Source: Spinacia oleracea (taxonomy: Eukaryota; Streptophyta; Magnoliopsida; Caryophyllales; Amaranthaceae). From it: a stretch of DNA of 64,000 bases. The notes beneath the pieces were generated by a model, which was not told the origin of the DNA, ran no database searches, and saw nothing but the letters and a program-made list of their open reading frames with translations. Of the stretch, positions 11,979 to 24,214 are shown one piece after another (positions within the stretch are counted from its first letter, which is position 1; each line of letters begins with the position of its first letter). The position numbers and the translations under genes were made by a program. The DNA lies in the NCBI RefSeq assembly GCF_020520425.1, contig NC_079490.1, forward strand, positions 49,392,517-49,456,516, in the 5' to 3' direction.

Positions 11979-12596
11979 TTAGATCTCAAGATCATCAAAT
12001 TCTTCCTCAGGGTCTTCATCTTCTTCCATATCTTCATCTTGATTAGGCTCATTTGTCGTCTGTTCACTTTCGAGCTCTGCATCTGAATCACTAGAAATTT
12101 CAATGGTTGGCTCATGGGCCACTAGGTTAGGATTCTCTGCCTCAACACCTACATTCTCATTCTCCACAGTTACATCATTTTCCTCTAGGTCATTATTTAC
12201 ACTTATTCCCATAGGTTCTTCTGTAACTGAATCCCCAACATGACTCCCTACGATTTTACCGTCTCTAAATCCACTTTCTGCCGCTTCAATAATGGTGGTC
12301 AGAATTTCTGAATCATATTTCCATCTACCATCCCAAGTCCCATACTTAGTCAAGTTTGGAGTTCCATTATCAGAATGCATGTCTTTAAACTTTTCCTTGA
12401 GTTCTAGGTATGGAAATTTGTTAGGTAAGCAATTAATGATAGTGGCTGCTATGATATCCTTTCTCATTAAGATAGGTTGCCCTTAAACTTTAGCATAATA
12501 TTCACATCCAAACATGATTTTCTTCACGTAAATATCAGGGGTTTCTATATCAAGTTTCTCGAAGGATCCTATGTTGGTATACTTGGAAAGAAACAT
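11979..12596 (-). pseudogene. Acidic accessory ORF upstream of chromovirus gag, with one internal stop
   Basis: This lies between the primer-binding site and gag, where a canonical chromovirus has only leader. From the ATG at 12596 the frame runs 37 codons (MFLSKYTNIGSFEKLD and on) to a TAA at 12485-12483, then stays open in the same frame to 11979. Counting from the next ATG at 12467, the second part is 162 residues. Its first 60 residues are mixed (IIAATIINCLPNKFPYLELK); the tail is strongly acidic (SSDSDAELESEQ, EDMEEDEDPEEEFDD). I see no known domain. It could be an extra retroelement gene or a captured host exon. Only the second part may be translated today. Confidence 0.55.
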
Positions 12597-12599
12597 TTT

Positions 12600-13324
12600 A
12601 TTCTTGAAATAAACAATTCAAGGTCTCACTAACGATTTTCCAGCCAAAACATAAACAAGGTTCAGTAATCGATAAGTTTGGTGGAATCAAACAATTCTTT
12701 ATGCACTTGTAAATGTAACACTTAAACAATTAGCACATGCACATACATAACAATCAATTTCTTATCATTGACTAGCTACTAATGCACATATAATTCTATC
12801 TTATATGCCCTTCTTATACTACCCATCTCTCATAAGCTAAAGCATTGGAATAATTTAAATAACAAGGTAAAAGGACGCTAATATAATAAAATTATAACAT
12901 AGAATAATAACATAAATAAAATATAAAATAAATAAAGTAAAATAAATTAAGGAAATGCGTAGCGAATAAATTAGAAAATAAAGTTATTAATTCGAAAAAG
13001 ATTTATATTTTCTAATAACGAATTCTAAATCTTAAAACAACTAAAAAAAATTTGAACTTCTTTAAAAAAAGTGTACTCATTATTTTTTTGAATAATAAAT
13101 AATAAGAAAAATAAAAATGTCAAAAGTATCACTTTAACTTGAATAATAATTTGATTTCGAACTTAAATAAGAAATATCATATACTTTCAAACAAGATAAA
13201 AGGAAATCGGCCCCCCAAAAAAAGTACCAATTTTGAACACTATAATCCGTAGAAGCTCGATTTTTAAGAAATTTATTTTAAATAACTAACTAGTTAGGCG
13301 CCTAAAAATTTATTAAAATAAAAC
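12600..13324. other. Chromovirus leader, no gene
   Basis: This A+T-rich leader lies between the primer-binding site and the accessory ORF. It holds poly-A and poly-T runs only. Confidence 0.5.
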
Positions 13325-13342
13325 CTTAGCTTCTAGATACCA
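13325..13342 (-). other. Primer-binding site of the chromovirus
   Basis: On the minus strand TGGTATCTAGAAGC starts three bases after the LTR end. The first seven bases match the initiator-tRNA-Met site used by chromoviruses (TGGTATC); the rest departs from it, so the primer tRNA is uncertain. Confidence 0.7.
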
Positions 13343-13345
13343 CTT

Positions 13346-16247
13346 TGTAACACCCCGACAATTCTCTCTTTTCTAAAATAATCTTTTAATATTAAACGTA
13401 GAGAATTATCAAGGCATTATCGCCCGTGTGAAAACGTAACGGCTTATTCAGAATTTTGCAGCGGAAAACATAAAACTAACTTTAGGTTTATAAATAATCG
13501 ATTACAGGTTTAATCCCCAAAAATCAACCAACGAAAATAAGGAAATATAAATAGTACGACAAGTTTAAAGTCCCAATTAACAAACCCAAGTCAACTTAGC
13601 AAATCAAAACTAAATACAAGCTCTCTATTCCCGATCCCAATGATGCAACATCTTCAAACCTGCAGATGGACAATGCTTATTGATCCTTAGAGACTGCTCA
13701 CCAAAGACTGGGTCATCACAGGATCAATAAGGCATAGCCATGATCAACATGCACAAGCAAAAGCACGTAATCAGCAAAGCTGAGTACTACATACTAAAAC
13801 AATAATAATCCTAACATAATTCTATTAAACGAACAATCCTAACATGATGCTAATGAAACAAAGGTAAGGGTAAACAATACATTAATTTGAATGCCACACT
13901 TGACCAGACTAAGCTAGACTGGACTAGACTTTTATAACAATAGTATTATTTTAATTGAAATAGGCAATGGACTGAGCTGTCTACTAGAAACTTCTTCTTC
14001 TTCACTAAGGAAGACGAGGTACGGGCGCGACTCCGTAAACCCCAATGACCTGCGATATCGAGGGACTTTTAAATAAAATAGAACCGGTGATCAATCCGGC
14101 CCCAGAAAAAGCCATAGGCGACCCATGACCCCAACTCCTGATTGTCCGTCACTTTAGACGTGCACAGTCTAAAGCTATTGCTACTCAGTTTCACTTTACA
14201 TGACTTAACTTTTAATACTTGGTTATGACTCATCAAACATAAATATTATATTCAACAAGTAAACACAACTTCTTTTATCTTTGAATTAAGCAAGTGATCA
14301 CAAAGATGTCACACAAGACTTATTCCAATTAATTCAACCTTTCCTTTAATACTGATCAACCCCTCTATATGGGTATAAAGTTTCAACTTACTAAACAAGG
14401 TCCTCGGCCCTTATAAAGTAGTGAAAAGCTAAAAGGGAACAATAAACAATCGATCTGAATCAATATATATAATAATCTAATGTTCCCAACCAACATGTTC
14501 GTATCAATCATCCATACTAACATGTTACGATTCTCATAATGCAATATAAGTTCAATATGTCCGTCCAACAGTATTAAACATGCAATTTCAACCTAACCAA
14601 GTTCGTCAATAATATCAACATAACTAAGTTCAACAACAATCTCAACACAACCAAGTTCACCAACAAGTTCAACATGGTTTCAACAATTAGCACACATTCC
14701 AAGCACACAGGTATGTACGTACCTTGTGTAAACAAACTGATAGGCCACTTTAACGAATTCAAAAGTCGCCCACAAAGAATTCTCCGCCTAAAATAATCAA
14801 GAAACGTACCCAAATCAATTCCTAATAATTTACAGCAACACTAACGTATTCTAAATACATCCTAAACCTATTTAGAACATTCCCCAATATCGAAACTTAA
14901 TTAAATAATCTCCAAGCATAATAACTATTAAACTAATGATCCCAAAACGTTCTAAACTCCAATAAAACATCCCTTTTAAAATTTCCAGCAATATAGAATA
15001 ATTTCAAACGTCCACAAAACATAATCAACGTTCTTAAAATCGTAAAAATAATAGCTTTAATAATATATAGTCATTCTATTATGATTTAATCATTAAAAAC
15101 CTTAAAAATTCACACTTTAATAATTAAAAACTCTTACTTCAATTCAATTATGTAATCTGAAAATTAAATTATTAATTAAGCATAGTATATAATCTGAAAA
15201 TCTAACTTAATCATAAAAGCTTATAATTTATATTCAAGAAACATGAATTAAATTATTAAAACTCCATTAAAACCCTAACTTAACGTAATTAACAAATCTG
15301 AAAATAATTAAATTAGTTTCAACAACATATAATCTGAAATTTCATAACTTAATCATAAAAATCATAAATTTAATTCAAGAAACATAAATTAATTTAATAA
15401 ACAAAATTAAAATAATTAGCTACTTAGGGTTTAAAAAAATAACCAAAAAGAGAAGAGAGAGAGAGAGTTGGCCGGCGGCAGGGGCGGCGGCAGCGAGGGA
15501 GTTGAGCGGCGGAGGGAGCTGGGCAGGTGGCTGGTCCTTTCGGCGGCGGCGATACAGAGGGTACTGGTCGACGTCGGCGGCGGAGGTGTTGTTCATGTAA
15601 CAAGAACACAAGGCTTAAGGAGAAGTGAAAAACAACAAAATAAAGAAAGGAAGAAAGAGCAAGACGGAAGAGAGTACCGACCGGCGAAGGGCGGTGGCGC
15701 AGGGGCGGAGGTCCGACGGTGGTTGGCGGCGACGGCTACAAAGAGTACGGTGGTGCGAAATCAAGAGGAGTAGGGTGGTTCACGTGAAGGAGAAGGATGA
15801 GGGGTTTTTTTTTTTTTTTTCTTTTGTTTTCACGTGAAGTTAAGGAGGAAGGGAGTATGGGGTTTATCGGTTTATATTATTGGGCTTTACCCATTTGGGC
15901 TAGAGTTAGGATATTAGTTTTAGGATTTGAATCTAAAACCGAATAGGATCGTTTTCTAAATTCAATCGATTTTCGTAATTCGAATTCTTTTCAACTTAAA
16001 ATTCAAACATCATTTTTGATTGCACAACCCGTTAAAATATTTAGAATATATTTAAATAAAATTAAATATACATTTGATATATAAATATAATAAAGTTCAA
16101 AAATCGTTAAATATTTAGAACGTACTTAAAATAAAATAAATATACGTTAATTATATATTTATTACTTAAAATTCATAAATTCTATTTAAATATAAATAAT
16201 ATACGTTAAAATATATTAATAAAATTTATAAATTTACGGGGATTACA
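13346..16247 (-). mobile_element. 5' LTR of the chromovirus
   Basis: The LTR is 2902 bp and nearly identical to 6719-9725, but lacks about 105 bp inside the GC-rich block (join near 15524). As the left LTR in the direction of transcription it should carry the active promoter on the minus strand; I could not single out a convincing TATA box in the A+T-rich sequence. Confidence 0.9.
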
Positions 16248-16252
16248 AAGTG

Positions 16253-16520
16253 CTTCGGATTTTCCATAAACCCCAAGGCAAGAAACCCCAAGCACTTAAT
16301 TTGTCAAGTGCTTGGGGTCAACCCCAAGCACTTGAAATATTACAAAGTGTTTCACCTCCAAGTGATGGGGGCATAATCACCAGCACTTGAGGGCATTTTC
16401 CCCCAAGCACTTGAGGTTTTTTCTACTAGTAATTGGAATTTTTTGTCATAATCACCAGCACTTGAGGGCATTTTCCCCCAAACACTTGGGATTTTTTCTA
16501 CTAGTAATTGGAATCTTTGT
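16253..16520. repeat. AAGTGCTTGGGG repeats (right half) with doubled end motif
   Basis: This continues the repeat split by the chromovirus. Complementary copies (CCCCAAGCACTT) alternate with direct ones. The block TTTTTTCTACTAGTAATTGG occurs twice, near 16418 and 16491, each after a 'cccccaa-cactt' motif, so the terminus appears duplicated. Confidence 0.6.
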
Positions 16521-17405
16521 GATATTTTAGAACATATGTAATACATTTTAGAACACAAATGTAAACTTTTTAGAACATGTAATAGAAAAGACTTAGAAAA
16601 TGTCTACATCTATACGGAAAAGTAGCCTTAAGTTTTCTTTATACTTGTATTTGATAAAAAAGCACCTAAAAATTTCTAAGTTTACAAACTCGTTTGAGAT
16701 GCCTATATTATAACCATGAATCATATAGCTTCAAGTAACTATAATTGGTATCCCTCCAAAAAAAAAAGTAACTATAATTGGTATATCACCAAAAATATCA
16801 GCACAATCATTAGTAACTTGTTTATGAAACAAACGTTGATTTCGAGCATCACTAAAATATTTCAGCCTTTAGTGGTATAAATTTCAATAAATGTCCATAA
16901 CTACATTTAAGAAAATCAACTGTATTAATCTGAATAAAAAAACCACAAATTCGGGGAAATAGTTAATCAAATTGTGATCCGGATAACCGAATTAACTACG
17001 TGAACCAGAAAAATGATTTATTGAAATTATTGAAAACTAAACTCAAATTTGGAATCATACCTTTGAATTATACCCTAAAAGACAAGAAATATGCAATTTT
17101 AGTAAAGATAATAGACAAATAGTGTAAAATTGTATGAAATTGATGAAGAAAATCAAACAACTTGATGAAGATTGTTGCTACAATGCTGCGTCGGTAATAA
17201 GAGAGGGAAGAAATTGAAAATTAGGAAATTGAAAAATAAACTCAAATTCTATCGTTTCATCAATTATTTCCAGATTCGAATCTGGAAACAATTGATGAAA
17301 CGATAGATGATATATCATGAATTGGCAAACATTTGATGAAGAAGTTGATGATTCTCACAACAATTGCGGTAATTTGAGGCAAAAGTCGCGACAATATTGA
17401 AGAGA

Positions 17406-17475
<70 letters not shown>

Positions 17476-17833
17476 GTTCTTTTGGAGTAAAGTGTTCTTA
17501 CGAGAGCCTTATATATATCTCCAATGAATTGTTGTTGTATATCTGTTGTATTTTCGATACATATGAATTTCTCATATTACAGATGAGAAGGATGAAGATG
17601 GAGAGAAATAAAGAGGAGGTGGAGAAAAGGAATAGTCCCAATTAGATCCACTTTTATTTTATTTGTCTGGTTCACTTGTAATTTTAAATGTTCTCGGTAG
17701 TTGCAGCTCCAGAATACAATATGTTGGATTACTTCTCATTTATACAGTCCAGATTAACTCATTTACACGGTCCATATTACATCTGATACTTTTCACCTAA
17801 AATAACTTCTCACCAGATCCCAACCTATTTATA
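16521..17833. other. A+T-rich flank with palindrome and GA microsatellite
   Basis: I see no convincing gene. TTAGAACATG-type motifs appear already at 16527-16580. A 58-bp near-perfect palindrome lies at 17249-17306. A (GA)n tract of about 68 bp fills 17405-17472; the ORF running through it (poly-RE) is an artefact of the repeat. The sequence 17480-17645 is open on the plus strand but unrecognised. Confidence 0.45.
17249..17306. repeat. 58-bp palindrome
   Basis: Left arm CTATCGTTTCATCAATT and right arm AATTGATGAAACGATAG flank matching inner blocks TTTCCAGATTC and GAATCTGGAAA, with one mismatch between arms and essentially no loop. It could extrude as a cruciform or fold as an RNA hairpin. Confidence 0.85.
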
Positions 17834-17920
17834 TATATATATATATATATATAGGGGAGGGATCCGGTAAGAACACTCCCTTATGTAAGTACACTTCTTA
17901 TAATAAGAACACCTTTTACA
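17834..17920 (+). repeat. (AT)n followed by a possible transposon terminus
   Basis: An (AT)n run of about 20 bp precedes GGGGAGGGATCCGGTAAGAA, followed by repeated AAGAACAC-type words (17868, 17905). It resembles the start of a plant DNA transposon (Mutator-like style) and lies about 400 bp before the first exon of the Ulp1-type gene. I found no matching inverted end within 33540-34571, so the other end may be beyond element A. Confidence 0.3.
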
Positions 17921-18343
17921 CCATTGGATTAGAAACAAATCAATGGCCACAATCTAATCCAAGCCACTGCCATAATGGCATGATTGTAAATACAAAAAAA
18001 CGGAGCAAAAATATAAAAAGAAAAAAAAGGTTCTCTCTCCTCAAATACCATAACTCCCACTCTCTCACCATTTTCTCTCTCCTCAACCTCCCACTCACTA
18101 CCCTGCAACGGGCAAAAACCGCTCAAATTCATCCTTATTTAAACCGAATTCCTGCCGAACTATTGCAAAAACAACAACACTTCATTCTATTAGTTCAATC
18201 ACGCTTAATCAATAAAAATTGCAAAAAAATCGCGAAAAAAATCTGAAAGTGCAAATTCTACACAATTTCGATGGAGAAAGGTGATGAATATGCGATTGAT
18301 TCTGCAAACAACTGCGAAAATACAAGGTTAGTGATAATCTAAC

Positions 18344-20463
18344 TATAGGGGGTGTTTTTTGGTTCGCATCGCAAGTATGCTCTTTCCCTACAAAGGGGCG
18401 GTTTTTTAGAAAACCATTGTATTTTTGTACCTCGAAGGAGTCGCCACCAAACATTATTTAAATTCTCGTTTGGAAAGACCGCAAGTGACTCTATTTTGGA
18501 TAAGGCTTTGAATCCTCGAAACATTTGGGTGAGATCCGGGCACGGGAACGAGATGCTTATTCCGCGAGCTTTAGAAATTATTCGAGTACGTGACATAGAA
18601 TTTTCGAAAATATACCCTAGATTAGACTATGTGGGTTTGAATTTTAGAGGAAATAGAATCTCTAATTGTATGGTGGTCACTTTGCTTTAAAGGTAATTTA
18701 AGGGAACCTAAGATCGGTTTGTCCAAGAAATTATCTTTGTTAAGCGTGATGCAACCTTGCATTTTGTTGTATTTAGCATATATGGTGATGAAAGCAATAA
18801 AGCAAATAAAGCAACATCACAATTGTAAATGAGTGCGGAATTAGTAAATACAAGACCCCCTAGAAACGGACTAGGGAGTAGGTCCACATTGCCTAGAAGG
18901 ACTAGGCAAGTAAAGATGCGGAATTAAAATGCGGAATTGAAAGTGCGATATTGAAATTGCGGAATTGAAAGTGCGATATTGAAATTGCGGTATTGAAAGG
19001 TGCATAATTGAAATTGCAATATTGAAAGGTGCATAATTGAAATTGCGATATTGAAATTTGTACTTGGGCACATGAGATTCGAACGCCAAGCGGCTTCTTA
19101 AAAATAAGTGCGCCCGACACGAATTCAAAGCAAAAAATCTCAACTTGGGAGAAGTTGCTCATCCCAAAGTATCCTAGATTTTGCATATAGAACTTGAACT
19201 TGAAAGTTTGAATCTTGAAATATTGAACTTGAAATAATTGAACTTGAACTTGAAATATTAAACTTGTACTTTAAATATTGAAACTTAAGAGACTTGAATC
19301 TCAAAGATCAGGCCTTTTAATGTTGAAAAGGTTAGATCTTTGATGTGCTCTTATTTTGAAAGGATCCTAGTTTAGGGTAGTAGTCATGAGCAACCCTAAA
19401 CATTATGAGATCTTGAAATTTGAAAACTTGAACTTGTATATTGAAAAATGGAGTTTTGAATCTCAAAATATTAAACCTTTAGAAGCTAAAAAGGTGTCAT
19501 CTTTGATTACTCCATACTTGAAAGTGATTCTAGTTCAAAGAAGTGATTGCAAACAACTTTGAACATCCTTGAATTTTGAAAGTTTGCATTTTTGTATTTT
19601 GAAAAGTTTGGATTTTGAAAAGATGTATGATTGTTGCAAGTGACATCTTTAGTAGTAAAAATGCCAACTTGCTAATCATTTTTGAAATAGGAAAATCAAA
19701 GAAACATGATTGAATATTGTGGGATTCGGAATTACCTATTTAGGTTTAGGCAAGAATTCCTTTTAGAGCTCCCAATTGCTTAGAACTTGAAGTTTGTATG
19801 TGTTTTTGAAGGATTTTTGGACTTGAATTTGAGGCGTAATTTTTGTATTACGGCGTTGTATATTGAAGATGCCTCCCTAAATGCTGAAAATTAGGGGGTA
19901 TTTATAGGAAAAATGGCTGGAAACTGCCAGCCATTGCCAGCGCAGCACGCCAAACCAGCGCTGGTGACGTGGCATACGTGCTGCCAAAATCAAGGATGCG
20001 GGCTCCGTCCTTGATTTGTCTTGTATTGATGTACCTTCGTACGAATAGTACGATGCTTGGCACGTAGTGCTTTCTTGGAGGTTAAGACTTGATTTTGCGT
20101 AAAAAAACAAGTTGTTTCGAGTTTTGAATTCCGGTTGTTCGGGACGGGGCCCGGCTTGCTCGGTTTTGTGGGTCGGCGCCCGAATTTGACTTGCCTTATA
20201 TGATTTTGAGTGGAAAAGGCTTAGTAAAACTAATGGAATGGTCTACTAGATGAGATTATACTTGGACTTTGAAATTGGTTTTTGAAAATTGTATTTTGTA
20301 CCGAGTTCCGGGAGGGGAACGGCCTCGGGGATTGGATTTTGGATCTTGTATTTTGGAGATGTTCTTAGCAATTGGGATTTTCGCGCAGAGTTTCTCCAAC
20401 CGCCTAGTATGGATAATGGTATCGTCATCATCCCAGAGGGGAGACACAAGTTAGGTGTCTACA
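18344..20463 (-). mobile_element. Solo LTR of Tat-type element
   Basis: A single LTR of 2120 bp is flanked by the 5-bp duplication CTAAC (18339-18343 and 20464-20468), with no polypurine tract or primer-binding site beside it. It was left by recombination between two LTRs. It is a close relative of the LTR at 34577-36670. Its plus-strand start is TATAGGGGG, where the sister copy has TGTAGGGGG, so the end base is mutated. A minus-strand promoter is visible: GC-rich box 19938-19965, then CTATAAATACC at 19906-19896. It sits in the first intron of the Ulp1-type gene. Confidence 0.92.
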
Positions 20464-20635
20464 CTAACAAATTCAAATAGTTTAAATGTTTTTCGTCAAT
20501 TTCAATTAATTTTTTAATTTTTTTGCGTAATTTTGAAATATTAAACAAAATCGAGCACATGCAAAGAGAGGAAGCTAAAAACGCAACTGATTCTGGTCTC
20601 AATGCTCCTTCAACAGAAGAAAAAACTACAAATAC

Positions 20636-21894
20636 GTAAGAATATCAAGTTATTTACAGTATCAAATAAAAAAATCGACTAAAATTATTGTTCTAAGCAT
20701 GTTCTAATGTTAAATTTATGTTCAAAATCAAGTTCTACAGTTAATAGTCATAATTTAATGTTTTTATACCAGATCTGATATTAAAATTGAATGTTCTAAT
20801 TTTTTCGGCATGTTCTAATATTATTAATACATGTTTCAATGTTTTTATGATGTTCAAACCATGTTTTAATGTATGAATGAAGTTCTAAGGCAAGTTCTAA
20901 ATTTAAAAGTCATGATTTAATATTTTAATAATAGATCTGTTGTTAGATAAAGAATGTTCTAAAAAAATTACCATGTTCTAAACATTTTAAGAATGTTCTA
21001 AAGTTATTAGAACATGTGTCATTGTTTTAGGCCATGATCTAATTTATAAAACAAATATTTTGAAATTTGAGCATGTTGTAAAGGTTTTAGTCATGATGTA
21101 ATGTTTTAGAAAATATTCTAATGGTACATTGATGTTCAAAGCATGTTCTAAGCATGTTCTAATTTCAGAATGATGTTTTAAGGCAAGTTCTAAAGTTAAC
21201 ACTCATGATTAAAAGGATATTATAAAAAAAAATTCCATGTTCTAAACATTTTAAGAATGTTCTAATGTCATTGCAACACATGTTCTAATATTGTTAACAC
21301 ATGTTTCAATGTTTTTATGTTATTCTAATCATATATTGATGTTCAAACCATGTTTTAAGCATGTTCTAATGTAAGAATGATGTTCTACGGCAAGTGCTAA
21401 AATTAAAACTCATGATTTAATGTTTTAATGATAGATATTTTCTACAAAAATTACAATGTTCTAAAAACTTTAAGAATGTTCTAATGTTATTACAAAATGT
21501 TTCATTGTTTTAAGCCATGATCTAATTTATAAAACAAATATTCTGAAATTTGAGCATGTTCTATAGTTTTTAGTCATGAAGTAATGTTTTAGAACATATT
21601 CTAATGGTACATTGATGTTCAAAGCATGTTCAAAGCATTTTCTAAGCATGCTCTAATTTTAGAATGATGACATAAGGCAAGTTCTAAAGTTGGGAGTCAT
21701 GATTAAAAGGATGTTCTAAAAAAAAGTTCTATGTTCTAAACATTTTAAGAATGTTATGATGCCATTGCAACATGTTTCATTGTTTTAGTACATGATCTAA
21801 TTTTATAAAACGGATATTCTAAAATGTTTGAGCATGTTCTTCTAAAGATTTTTGACATTATCTAATATTTATGTAAATGTTCTAATATTTTCAG
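20636..21894 (+). repeat. Intron saturated with ATGTTCTAA motif
   Basis: No gene is present between the GTAAGA donor at 20636 and the acceptor at 21894. The word ATGTTCTAA or a one-base variant occurs dozens of times with 10-50 bp spacing, mixed with longer repeats ('ttctaaggcaagttctaaa', 'cattttaagaatgttctaa'), so parts of the intron are degenerate tandem duplications of about 300 bp. Confidence 0.75.
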
Positions 21895-23908
21895 CAAGGA
21901 GGATCACATCCAATATGCGAAGAATGATAATGCGGTTGTTTCAGAACTTCATACAAATGCTACAGAAGAAAATATTTCAAAAACGTAAGAATTTAAAATT
22001 ATATAGAGTGTCAAATAATTACATGAGTTAAATTGATGTTTTAAGCATGTTCTAATTCTTAAATTAATGTTCGAAGCATTTGTAGAGAATGTTCGAAGCA
22101 TTCTTAAATTAATATGTTCTAATGTATTTAAACATGCACTAAATTTTTTTCCCATGAACTAATGTTATTTGCCATGTTGTAATTGTTTTGACAATAAATA
22201 ATAATGTTCTAAGTAACATAGTGTATGTTCTAAAAGTTATTTAAAGCATGTTTTAATGTTATAATGCATGTTCTAATGTCATGCATAAAATTTTCAAATA
22301 TTATGATGCATGTTCTAAAATATAATATGTTATCAAAATGAAAACAGAGAGAAAACAGAAAAGGATGTTGCCAAAACAACAAAAACAGTCACATTTGGAA
22401 GTCCAACTGTGAACGAAGAAATTTCGAAAAATATTGTTTTGGAATGTGACATTATAAGGTAATTTTCCAGAATTTAAATTATAATAAACATTTGCCAATA
22501 TTTAGAACATAACATAAATCTTTAGAACATGTCTTTTACACTTTGATTTAGTATGTTTATTGCCTGGTCATTTCTTATAATTAAGTACAAATTTATTTAT
22601 AGGAATGAGGATATAGAAGAAGATAATCGAAATCCAGAAAGAATAGACGGTGAACAAGAGCCCATATTGCAAACAACTTCAACTGAATCAACAATTTCGA
22701 TTCAAAAGTAAGTTTCAGAATTTTACTTCAATATTAAATGCATAATATGTTCTTTAATATAATATTGAAAGTTATTACTCCATTTTCTTATGTTTCAAAA
22801 TGTTTTACCAATGTGATAGGAGTGTTCCTGAAACTGAATACAATAGAGTTCCTCAACCGAAAGAAAGGATTAAACATACCTTGATATTTACTACTGAAGG
22901 GGTACAAACCACTTCTGAAGTAATTCCAATCAAGAGGTAATAATCCTAATTAAAGTTAACAATAAGAAAAAAAATAAATTTCAATTTCACAACATTTACT
23001 AATAAATGTTTAAAACTACAACTAAATAGGAAAGAAAAAGAAAGGATCATAGTGGGGCTTAAAAATCCACAACAGGAAAAAAATTAATCCTAGGTATGCT
23101 GCTTATGTTCTAAAAGTGTGTATCTTATGTTCTAATTTTCAATTACTTGGATTTTGTTTAAATGATCCTATATTATAATATAAAAAATTATGTACTAATA
23201 TTTGGAATAAACTATAAACATTTAGGGGTCAACCACCAAAAAAAGTTATATTCAAAATTAAAGGTGATCTTCATGGATTGAAGGCGTTGCCTACATTGGT
23301 CTATGATCAAAGGTAAATATTTTTTATCGAAATATTAACACATTCAGAATACTTGAAAAACAGAACTAATATAGTTAGATTTTAAATTTAAGATACTTGA
23401 ATCAATGTTATTTTTATCTGTAATGTATGTTCTAATATACTTCACTTATGCTCTAATATCATAACTTTATGTTTTAATTTACCTATCCTATTTTATAATT
23501 GCATATATCTATGTTTTAATTACTTGTATGTGTGTACTAATAAAGTCTGCAATATGTTGTAATATTTTTTTTAGGAATGAATCGGAAAAGTTGGACATAT
23601 CAACTGAAAATAAAGAATCTGAAAAGCTGGAAGAGAACACAAAAGAGCCTCAAAAGGTAGATGTGCCCCAGAACAATCAAACAGAAAAAAGAAAATGCCG
23701 AAGCAGAGCCAAAAAAAACAGAGGAAAAGAAGGAAGAGATGAAAGTTGATTCATTGAGGTTGCCAACTGTTACAACTCATTCAAATGAGTTAGAAGCATC
23801 ATCTTCGGGAACAAAACCAATTATTGAAGAAAACGAAGATGATGAGTTAGAAATTGCAATACATTTGGCCCTTGCCAACTCGTTGGAAAACATTGATTCA
23901 AAGTAAGT
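21895..23908 (+). pseudogene. N-terminal acidic exons of the Ulp1-type gene
   Basis: Exons at 21895-21984, 22347-22458, 22603-22707, 22820-22938, 23226-23312 and 23576-23908 are each bounded by AG and GTAAG/GTAAT-like sites. They encode Glu/Asn/Ser/Thr-rich, mostly disordered protein (KEDHIQYAKND, NEDIEEDNRNPERIDGEQEP). The exon near 23030 carries a stop. In 23576-23908 the reading frame shifts inside an A-rich run near 23690; both halves have the same composition. Low-complexity tails of this type are common in transposon-borne Ulp1 proteins. Confidence 0.5.
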
Positions 23909-24214
23909 CAAAGATACAAAGTTTTAATCTAATTTTAATTTAAATATATTTTAATGATATAAATATATAATTACATACCTAATCAATGTTTTAGGGATTG
24001 ATCCAAGAAAGAAAACAAGGATGAAAAGTCACATACAAAAGAGCAGGGAGAAGTCCTTGTGGAAACTGATAATGAAGAAATAGATGATGAACAAGATGAT
24101 GATGATGATCATAAGGAACAGAATGAAAACATTGAGAGCAAAAAACCGAGATCAGCTCCAGGGTATGTTCTAAAAATAAACCATTATATTTTAGTAAATT
24201 ATTTAAATTATAAA

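Larger units (their letters stand above)
6714..16252 (-). mobile_element. Complete non-autonomous chromovirus insertion (LTR to LTR) with 5-bp duplication
   Basis: LTRs at 6719-9725 and 13346-16247 are flanked by the duplication AAGTG (6714-6718 and 16248-16252). Both LTRs start TGTAACACCCCG on the plus strand and end GGGGATTACA. The primer-binding site next to the right LTR and the polypurine tract next to the left LTR show that the element is transcribed on the minus strand. The inside is only 3.6 kb: an upstream ORF, gag, and no protease, RT or integrase. I place it with chromoviruses (Tekay/Del-like) from the gag and the LTR style. It needs pol from relatives to move. The LTRs are nearly identical, so the insertion is young. 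Confidence 0.9.

Noticed and set aside
17397..17645. ORF with a poly-RE stretch
   Set aside because: It runs through a (GA)n microsatellite; the rest is unrecognised.
18871..19186. ORFs with QFQYRTFNSA-like repeats (also at 34941-35406)
   Set aside because: They translate the 'gatattgaaatt' repeats inside the LTRs and are not conserved as protein.
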